Shown: one piece after another, positions 58,626 through 64,000 of the stretch
Layout of the letters: each line of letters begins with the position of its first letter
Numbering within the stretch: position 1 is the first letter of the stretch
Assembly: GCF_023008405.1 (NCBI RefSeq)
Contig: NZ_CP095376.1
Span: 6,986,501 to 7,050,500, forward strand
DNA: 64,000 bases
Direction of reading: 5' to 3'
DNA from: Amycolatopsis sp. FBCC-B4732
GTDB lineage: Bacteria; Actinomycetota; Actinomycetes; Mycobacteriales; Pseudonocardiaceae
The notes under the pieces: generated by a model
The model's database searches: none
What the model was told of the DNA's origin: nothing
Seen by the model: only the letters and a program-made list of their open reading frames with translations
Program-made: the position numbers and the translations under genes

Positions 58626-59986
58626 CCACCCTCGCCGCCGCCTGGACCGGCCACGACACCCGCCTGATCGCCGCGACCGTCGTCGCGATCGCCGTCATCG
58701 TCGTGCTGATCACCAAGGTGAAGCTGCACCCGTTCCTGTCGCTGGTGCTCGGCTCGCTCGTGCTCGGGCTGACCGCCGGGATGCCGGTCGACAAGCTGCT
58801 CAAGAGCTTCACGACCGGCGTCGGCAGCACGGTCGCGTCGGTCGGCATCCTGATCGCGCTCGGCGCGATGCTCGGCAAGCTGCTGGCCGACTCGGGCGGC
58901 GCCGACCAGATCGTCGACACCGTGCTCGGCAAGGCCCGCGACAAGAGCCTCCCGTGGGCGATGGCGCTCGTCGCCGCGCTGATCGGGCTGCCGATGTTCT
59001 TCGAGATCGGGCTCGTCATGCTGATCCCGGTGGTGCTGCTCGCGGTCAAGCGCACCGGGAAACCGTTGATGCTGCTGGGAATTCCCGCGGTGGCCGGGCT
59101 TTCGGTGCTGCACGGCCTCGTCCCGCCGCACCCCGGCCCGCTCGCCGCGGCGGGCGCGCTGAACGCGAACGTCGGGATCACGCTGGCGTTCGGCCTGCTC
59201 GTCGGCATCCCGACGCTGGTCATCGCGGGCCCGCTGTTCGGCAAGCTGGCCGCCCGGCTGGTGCCGGACGCCGCGCCGCCCGAGCGCCTGATTCCCGAGC
59301 GCGCGGACACCGGCAAGCCGCGCCCGAGCTTCGCCGCGACGCTCACGACGGTGCTGCTGCCGGTCGTGCTCATGCTGGCGAAAGCGCTCTCCGACATCCT
59401 GCTGGCCAAGGACAGCCAGGCCCGCAAGATCCTCGACTTCGTCGGCGACCCGCTGATCGCGCTGCTGGTGGCGGTCCTGGTCGGCATGGTGCTGCTGGGC
59501 CGCCCGGCCGGGCTCGGCCGCGACAAGCTGTCCACTGTGGTCGGTGACTCGCTCGGCCCGGTCGCGGGCATCATCCTCATCGTCGGCGCGGGTGGCGGGT
59601 TCAAGCAGACCCTGGTCGACGCCGGCGTCGGCGACGTCATCACCGGCCTGGCCAAGGACGCGAACCTTTCCCCGCTCCTGCTCGGCTGGCTGGTCGCGGT
59701 GGCGATCCGCCTGGCCACCGGCTCGGCCACGGTCGCGACGGTCTCGGCGGCGGGCATCGTGGCCCCGCTGGCGGCGGGGATGGACCCGTCGCAGAGCGCA
59801 CTGCTCGTCCTGGCGATCGGCGCCGGGTCGCTGTTCTTCTCGCACGTCAACGACGCCGGGTTCTGGCTGGTGAAGGAGTACTTCGGGCTCTCGGTGGGCC
59901 AGACCCTGAAGAGCTGGTCGGTGATGGAGACGCTGATCTCGGTGGTGGCGATCGCCCTGATCCTCCCCCTCTCCCTGCTGGTCTAG
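58622..59986 (+). CDS. gntP: Gluconate:H+ symporter (GntP family)
   Basis: The 454-residue membrane protein has about twelve hydrophobic segments and GntP family blocks: VKLHPFLSLVLGSLVLGLTA, FTTGVGSTVASVGILIALGA, LPMFFEIGLVMLIPVVLLAV, HGLVPPHPGPLAAAGAL and RLATGSATVATVSAAGI. It imports gluconate for the kinase encoded just upstream. Transcription is probably stopped by the long hairpin that starts 2 bp after its stop codon. Confidence 0.95.
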   Translation: MTTLAAAWTGHDTRLIAATVVAIAVIVVLITKVKLHPFLSLVLGSLVLGLTAGMPVDKLLKSFTTGVGSTVASVGILIALGAMLGKLLADSGGADQIVDTVLGKARDKSLPWAMALVAALIGLPMFFEIGLVMLIPVVLLAVKRTGKPLMLLGIPAVAGLSVLHGLVPPHPGPLAAAGALNANVGITLAFGLLVGIPTLVIAGPLFGKLAARLVPDAAPPERLIPERADTGKPRPSFAATLTTVLLPVVLMLAKALSDILLAKDSQARKILDFVGDPLIALLVAVLVGMVLLGRPAGLGRDKLSTVVGDSLGPVAGIILIVGAGGGFKQTLVDAGVGDVITGLAKDANLSPLLLGWLVAVAIRLATGSATVATVSAAGIVAPLAAGMDPSQSALLVLAIGAGSLFFSHVNDAGFWLVKEYFGLSVGQTLKSWSVMETLISVVAIALILPLSLLV

Positions 59987-59988
59987 AA

Positions 59989-60051
59989 CCGCACTTTCAC
60001 GTGAAAGTGATCCGGAGGACGCCTCCGGATCACTTTCACGTGAAAGTGCGG
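59989..60051. terminator. Perfect 30-bp hairpin with nested 18-bp palindromes
   Basis: Arms 59989-60018 and 60022-60051 are perfectly complementary over 30 bp with a 3-nt loop (ACG). Each arm also contains the palindrome CACTTTCACGTGAAAGTG. It starts just after gntP and ends 2 bp before the -35 element of the ArsR-type promoter, so it likely separates the two transcription units. Confidence 0.8.
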
Positions 60052-60053
60052 CG

Positions 60054-60083
60054 TTGACATGTGACCTTTTGGTCACCTATCTT
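60054..60083 (+). promoter_or_regulatory. ArsR-type promoter with operator between -35 and -10
   Basis: TTGACA (60054-60059), an 18-bp spacer and TATCTT (60078-60083) form a sigma-70-like promoter directly before the regulator gene. The spacer is almost filled by the perfect palindrome GTGACCTTTTGGTCAC (60061-60076), the probable binding site of the ArsR-type repressor encoded downstream. Confidence 0.75.
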
Positions 60084-60089
60084 GAGGAC

Positions 60090-60410
60090 GTGCAAGACGA
60101 CCTGGTGTTCAAGGCGCTGGCGGATCCGACCCGCCGGTTCCTGCTCGACCTGCTCTTCGAGCGTGACGGCCGCACGCTCACCGAGCTGGAGACCCAGGTC
60201 GAGATGACCCGCTTCGGCGTCATGAAGCACCTGAAGCTGCTGGAAGAAGCCGGGCTCGTCGTCACGCGCAAGGACGGCCGCGAGAAGCGGCACTTCCTGA
60301 ACCCCGTGCCGATCCGGCAGATCCACGACCGGTGGATCGACAAGTACACCGAGCGCCACGTCACCGCGCTGCTCGACCTCAAGAACGAACTGGAAGGCGA
60401 AGAACCATGA
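60090..60410 (+). CDS. ArsR-family transcriptional regulator
   Basis: The 106-residue protein is a short winged-helix regulator: FKALADPTRRFLLDLLFERD, LTELETQVEMTRFGVMKHLK, LLEEAGLVVTRKDGREKRH. It lacks the Cys pair of metal-sensing ArsR proteins. It belongs to the branch found with AHSA1/SRPBCC partners, as here (4-bp overlap with the next gene). GTG 60090 follows TTGAGGAC. It probably represses its own two-gene operon. Confidence 0.9.
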   Translation: MQDDLVFKALADPTRRFLLDLLFERDGRTLTELETQVEMTRFGVMKHLKLLEEAGLVVTRKDGREKRHFLNPVPIRQIHDRWIDKYTERHVTALLDLKNELEGEEP

Positions 60411-60913
60411 CGACCACCGTGCAGGTCCACCGCGTCTACATCAAGGCCACCCCGGAGCGCATCTGGGAAGCCATCACGAAGCCCGAGTGGACGCAGAAGT
60501 ACGGCTACACCGGCCTCGCCGACTTCGACCTCAAGGTCGGCGGCAAGCACCGCACCCGCCCGACGCAGGCGTTCATCGACGCCGGGTTCACCGGGGACCT
60601 CGTCGACGGCGAAGTCCTCGAAGTCGACCCGCCGCGCAAGCTCGTCATCACGTGGAAACTGCTGATGGGTCCCGAAGGGATGGGCGCCGAGCCGTACACG
60701 ACGCTCACCTACGACATCGAGGCGACGAAGACGGCCGGCACCAGACTGACCGTCACCCACGACGTCACCGGCGCGCCGCTCACCGCCGACATGGTCGCCG
60801 GGGTGCACGAAGACGTCAACGCCGGGCCGGGCGAGAACGCCGGTGGTGGCTGGGACTGGATCCTCTCGGACCTCAAGTCCCTGCTGGAGACCGGCGAAAT
60901 CCTGGTGCCGTAA
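60407..60913 (+). CDS. AHSA1/SRPBCC-domain protein
   Basis: The 168-residue protein has the START-like helix-grip fold of the AHSA1 family: VYIKATPERIWEAITKPEWT, LKVGGKHRTRPTQAF, GEVLEVDPPRKLVITWKLLM and GGGWDWILSDLKSLLETG. Such proteins bind hydrophobic ligands. The ArsR-AHSA1 pair is a very common actinobacterial unit of mostly unknown function. It overlaps the regulator gene by 4 bp and is followed by a strong bidirectional terminator. Confidence 0.9.
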   Translation: MTTTVQVHRVYIKATPERIWEAITKPEWTQKYGYTGLADFDLKVGGKHRTRPTQAFIDAGFTGDLVDGEVLEVDPPRKLVITWKLLMGPEGMGAEPYTTLTYDIEATKTAGTRLTVTHDVTGAPLTADMVAGVHEDVNAGPGENAGGGWDWILSDLKSLLETGEILVP

Positions 60914-60919
60914 GGGGGT

Positions 60920-60963
60920 CTGGCGGGACCTGTCTCGCGCCGCTTCGAGACAGGTCCCGCCAG
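60920..60963. terminator. Bidirectional terminator between AHSA1 and kinase genes
   Basis: An 18-bp perfect stem (60920-60937 with 60946-60963, loop of 8 nt) fills the gap between the two convergent genes and would end both transcripts. Confidence 0.8.
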
Positions 60964-60968
60964 GGTCT

Positions 60969-61937
60969 TCAGACGCGCTGGGTCGCCGCCTTCAAGGCCG
61001 TCTTCGCGGCCTCCGGCGCGCCCAGCGTGTCGAGTCCGAACAAGGCCGCCCCCACCACGGGGTTCACGTCGACGACGCGGACCACCGCGCGCGGCGCCAC
61101 CTTCAGGCACCGCTTCTCGATCTCCGCGATCACCGGCGCGCCGATCCCGGTCAGCACGCCGCCGCCGAGGACGATCTCCGGGGCTTCCCCGGTCAGGTCC
61201 AGCTCGCGGAGGATCACCGCGGCGAACACGCCGACCTCCTCCACGAACCGCGTCACGACGTCCTGCGCGACCTCGTCGCCGGCCGCCGCCACCTCGAACA
61301 GCAGGGGGCACAGCCCGTGGATCGACGCCGCGTCGATCTCCTCGAAGTGCAGGCCCTGCACGACGTCCAGCAGCGTCGGCTTCCCGAAGTACGCCGCCAC
61401 CGCCGGCATCAGCGCGGTCCGCGGGCCGCGGCCGTCCTCGGCGCGCACGGCCCACCACAGCGCTTCTTCGCCGAGCCGGTAGCCGCCACCCCAGTCGCCG
61501 GAGATCTTGCCCAGCGCGGGAAAGCGGTGGACGCGGCCGTCCGGGCCGACGCCGGCGCCGTTGATCCCGGCGCCGCACACCACGGCGACGCCCACCCCCG
61601 CGCTGCCCGCCCGCAGCAGCGCGAGGGTGTCGTTGCCGACGGTCAGGGTGTCGCTCCAGCCGCGCGCCGACAGCGCCGCGTGCAGCGCCTCTTCCTCACG
61701 CGGGAAGTCCAGCCCGGCCAGGTACGCGGAGGTGTGGACCGCGGCCGGCCGTTCCCCGAAGTCCGGAAAGGCTTCCAGCACCAGGGTTTCCAGCGCCGTG
61801 ACGCAGGCCGCGACGCCGACGTTCTGCGGTGACGCGCCGGGCCCGCGCGACTGGCCCAGCACGACGCCGTCTTCCGAAATCACGAGGACCTCGGTCTTGC
61901 TGTTGCCGCCGTCGACAGCGATGATGGCAGGCTTCAT
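60969..61937 (-). CDS. BadF/BadG-type ATPase, N-acetylglucosamine kinase-like
   Basis: The 322-residue protein has the actin-like ATPase motifs IIAVDGGNSKTEVLVISEDG (phosphate 1), VAVVCGAGINGAGVGPDGRV and EIVLGGGVLTGIGAPV (adenosine). The group includes eukaryote-type N-acetylglucosamine kinases. Together with the GH4 glycosidase and sugar ABC permease upstream, it probably phosphorylates a hexose or amino sugar released in the cytoplasm. ATG 61937 overlaps the stop of the GH4 gene (ATGA). Confidence 0.87.
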   Translation of the reverse strand: MKPAIIAVDGGNSKTEVLVISEDGVVLGQSRGPGASPQNVGVAACVTALETLVLEAFPDFGERPAAVHTSAYLAGLDFPREEEALHAALSARGWSDTLTVGNDTLALLRAGSAGVGVAVVCGAGINGAGVGPDGRVHRFPALGKISGDWGGGYRLGEEALWWAVRAEDGRGPRTALMPAVAAYFGKPTLLDVVQGLHFEEIDAASIHGLCPLLFEVAAAGDEVAQDVVTRFVEEVGVFAAVILRELDLTGEAPEIVLGGGVLTGIGAPVIAEIEKRCLKVAPRAVVRVVDVNPVVGAALFGLDTLGAPEAAKTALKAATQRV

Positions 61938-63199
61938 CCGCGCGCCCACGGCAGGTATTCACGGTTGATCTGCACCAGCGAGTCGGCGAGCTGGTCGGCC
62001 TTGGTGTACTGCCCGACCAGCGGGTGCGCCAGCAACGCGTCCGCCACGCGGTCGCGGCCGCCCTTGATCGCCGCCTCCAGCGCGAGGTACTCGTACGATG
62101 TCGTCGCCGCGATGAGCCCGGCGAAGCGCTGCTCCACCGGCGGTTGCGCGATCGGCGCCGCACCCTTCGAGTCCACAGTGGACCGAGCTTCGATGACGGC
62201 GTCGTCCGGCAGGAACGGGAAAGTCCCGTCGTTGCGGACGTTCACCACGTGCTCCTCGGCCGGCCCGCCCGCGGTCAGCGCGTGCACCAGCTGCACCGCG
62301 GCCTCCGAGTAGTACGCGCCGCCGCGCTTCTCCAGCGACTCCGGCTTCGTGTTCTGCTCCGGGTCGAGGTAGATCTTCAGCAGTTCTTCCTCGACGTCGG
62401 ACACGACGTCCGCGCGCGGCCGTTCGGTGCGCTGCTTGGTGACCTGCTCGTCGTGCGCGTAGAAGTACTTCAGGTAGTACGACGGCACGACGTTCATGCG
62501 CCGCAGCCACTTCTCCGGCACGCTGACCTCGTTGGACAGGTAGTCCAGGTGCTGGTCCAGCAGCTCGGGCAGCCGGTCGACGCCGTCGACGAGCGCGCCG
62601 CGCTCCCAGCTCAGGTGGTTGAGTCCGGTGTGGACGAGCTTGACGTCGTCCGCACCGACGCCGAGCAGCTTCCCGAATTGGCGCTGCAGGTTGATCGCGA
62701 CGTTGCACAGCCCGACCGCGCGGTGGCCCTCGTTGAGCAGGGCGCGCGTGACGATGCCGACCGGGTTCGTGAAGTTGACGATCCACGTGTCGTCACCGGC
62801 GATCTTGCGCACGCGGTCGGCGATGTCGAGCACCACCGGGACCGTGCGCAGCGCCTTGGCGAGGCCGCCGGCGCCGGTCGTCTCCTGCCCGACGCAGCCG
62901 CAGGCGTGCGGGAACGTTTCGTCCGAGCGCCGCGCCCGCTGCCCGCCGACCCGCAGCTGGATCAGCACCGCGGACGCGCCGTCGACACCCTCTTCCAACG
63001 ACTGCGTGGTCCGCACCCGCGCCGGGTGGCCGGCGTGGTCGAGCAGGCGCTGGCTGAACCCGCCGACGGCGTCGACGCGGTAGGCGTCCGGGTCGACCAG
63101 CACGATCTCGTCGACGTCCAAAGTGGACCGGCGACCGGCGATCCCGTCGATCAGTTCCGGCGTGTAGGTGGACCCGCCACCGACGACTGCCAGCTTCAT
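61934..63199 (-). CDS. Glycoside hydrolase family 4, 6-phospho-beta-glucosidase-like
   Basis: The 421-residue enzyme has the NAD-binding start KLAVVGGGSTYTPELIDGIA, the metal-site Cys and Asn in AVGLCNVAINLQRQFG, and HTGLNHLSWERG. NFTNPVGIVTRALL is typical of GH4. These enzymes need NAD and Mn and cleave phosphorylated glycosides by an oxidation-elimination route. An ABC transporter instead of a PTS sits upstream, so the substrate may be phosphorylated inside or be unphosphorylated. It overlaps both neighbours by 4 bp. Confidence 0.92.
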   Translation of the reverse strand: MKLAVVGGGSTYTPELIDGIAGRRSTLDVDEIVLVDPDAYRVDAVGGFSQRLLDHAGHPARVRTTQSLEEGVDGASAVLIQLRVGGQRARRSDETFPHACGCVGQETTGAGGLAKALRTVPVVLDIADRVRKIAGDDTWIVNFTNPVGIVTRALLNEGHRAVGLCNVAINLQRQFGKLLGVGADDVKLVHTGLNHLSWERGALVDGVDRLPELLDQHLDYLSNEVSVPEKWLRRMNVVPSYYLKYFYAHDEQVTKQRTERPRADVVSDVEEELLKIYLDPEQNTKPESLEKRGGAYYSEAAVQLVHALTAGGPAEEHVVNVRNDGTFPFLPDDAVIEARSTVDSKGAAPIAQPPVEQRFAGLIAATTSYEYLALEAAIKGGRDRVADALLAHPLVGQYTKADQLADSLVQINREYLPWARG

Positions 63200-64000
63200 C
63201 CCTTGACTCCCGTGAATGTGATGCCCTTGACGAACGACTTCTGGGCGAAGATGAACAGCACGATGACCGGCGCCATGATGAGGGCCGTGGCGGCCATCGT
63301 CAGGTTCCACTCGACGTGGTGCATGCCGCGGAAGGACGCGATCGCCAGCGAAAGCGGCCAGTGGTCGCGGTTTTCCCCGGTGTAGAGCAGCGGCCCGAAG
63401 TAGTCGTTCCAGGTGAACAGGAAGCAGAACATCGCGGTGGCCGCGATCCCGGGCTTCGCCATCGGGATCAGCACCCGGTACATCGCCTGGAACTCGTTGC
63501 AGCCGTCGATCTTCGCCGCTTCGATGTAGTCCTTCGGAATGGTGAGGAAGAACTGGCGGAGCAGGAAGATCGAGAACGCGTCGAAGAAGAAGTACGGCAC
63601 GATCAGCGGAACCAGCGTGCCGGTGAGGCCCATCCGCACCCACAGGTCGTACAGCGGCACGATGGTGACCTGCGGCGGCAGCAGCATCGCGGCCACCGTC
63701 AGCATGAAGAACAGGTTCTGCCCGCGCCACCGCAGCTTCGAAAGCCCGTAGGCGGCCGGGATCGCCGACAGCAGCGCGCCCGCCGTCGCCACGGCCGAGT
63801 ACAGCAGGCTGTTGCCGAAGTACGACAGCAGCGGCGCCTTCCGGAACACCTCGACGAAGTTCTCGAAGTGCCATTCGGTCGGCCACAGGCTCGCCGTCAT
63901 CGCCTGGTCGCTCTTCATCACCGAAGTGAGGAAGACGAACAGCAGCGGCAGCATGAAGATCACGCCGAGCGCGATCCCGACCGCGTGGGTCGCGATGTAG
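63196..64000 (-). CDS. Carbohydrate ABC transporter permease (MalG type), 5' end outside window
   Basis: At least 268 residues of the inner permease subunit are visible, with six membrane segments and the EAA loop YIEAAKIDGCNEFQAMYRV. FTWNDYFGPLLYTGENRDHW is typical of the MalG/CUT1 family. The frame is still open at the right edge (YIATHAVGIALGVIFMLPLL), so the start and the partner permease and binding protein lie beyond it. It overlaps the GH4 gene by 4 bp, tying uptake to hydrolysis. Confidence 0.92.
   Translation of the reverse strand, partial: YIATHAVGIALGVIFMLPLLFVFLTSVMKSDQAMTASLWPTEWHFENFVEVFRKAPLLSYFGNSLLYSAVATAGALLSAIPAAYGLSKLRWRGQNLFFMLTVAAMLLPPQVTIVPLYDLWVRMGLTGTLVPLIVPYFFFDAFSIFLLRQFFLTIPKDYIEAAKIDGCNEFQAMYRVLIPMAKPGIAATAMFCFLFTWNDYFGPLLYTGENRDHWPLSLAIASFRGMHHVEWNLTMAATALIMAPVIVLFIFAQKSFVKGITFTGVKG

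Noticed and set aside
1..64000. tRNA or rRNA genes
   Set aside because: I found no convincing tRNA T-loop/anticodon arrangement or rRNA blocks by eye; rnpB is the only structured RNA gene I can support.

Overview
The window is very GC-rich, uses many GTG and a few TTG starts, and is packed with 4-bp ATGA/GTGA gene overlaps. Gene content (PucR, FadR-type GntR and LuxR/AAA regulators, ECF sigma with zinc-finger anti-sigma, LysX-type membrane protein, SCO6745-like and DUF4142 proteins, secreted chorismate mutase, RNase H/phosphatase fusion, AftB-like glycosyltransferase) points to a mycolata-related actinomycete, most likely Pseudonocardiaceae and plausibly Amycolatopsis. The genus is an inference; no rRNA is present.

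Layout. 1-6.4 kb: start of a LysX-type gene, panB, a CtaG-like assembly factor, uppP, prolyl aminopeptidase, and a divergent TetR/SDR pair with twin operators. 6.39-7.36 kb: a decayed IS481-family element inserted exactly in the stop codons shared by two convergent genes. 7.4-18.7 kb: a polyamine/GABA island with a spermidine/putrescine-type ABC transporter, aminobutyraldehyde dehydrogenase, FCD regulator, soluble Cache-domain sensor, PucR regulator, gabT and a gabD-like dehydrogenase. 18.7-23.2 kb: metallo-hydrolase, BtuF-like metal receptor, RNB ribonuclease, and a CooC/ParA-like ATPase behind a metal-box-like operator.

23.2-33.9 kb is a leftward operon for an envelope-spanning type IV secretion-like machine: VirB2-like small membrane protein, VirB3-like, VirB4-like ATPase, a 34-codon coupler ORF, VirB6/TrbL-like, VirB8-like, a lysozyme-like/NlpC-P60 wall hydrolase, and a 1011-residue Pro/Ala/Gln-rich protein. 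No relaxase and no VirD4 coupling protein are present. This is the most system-like part of the window.

34-45 kb: SCO6745-type protein, rnpB (RNase P RNA), an FAD reductase with a membrane-ferredoxin fusion, DUF4142 protein behind a CRP-type site, ECF sigma/anti-sigma pair, a giant LuxR regulator with a palindromic in-frame insertion, an SfnG-like monooxygenase, an ArsB-like transporter and an orphan CDI-type immunity protein. 45-56.9 kb: AftB-like glycosyltransferase, RNase H/phosphatase fusion, zinc-ribbon coiled coil, Nif3-like protein, secreted chorismate mutase, an overlooked 20-residue Cys-rich peptide, a two-gene GntR module flanked by 43-bp direct repeats, tyrosine phosphatase, a trypsin-fold pseudoprotease fused to ricin-B lectin repeats, SURF1, a PaiB-like protein and CobD/CbiB. 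57-64 kb: gluconate operon (gntR, gntK, gntP) with twin operators, an ArsR/AHSA1 pair behind a giant hairpin, and a sugar locus (BadF-type kinase, GH4 glycosidase, ABC permease running off the edge).

Motif identities are read directly; family assignments come from recognisable motifs and recalled family sequences, with no database search.
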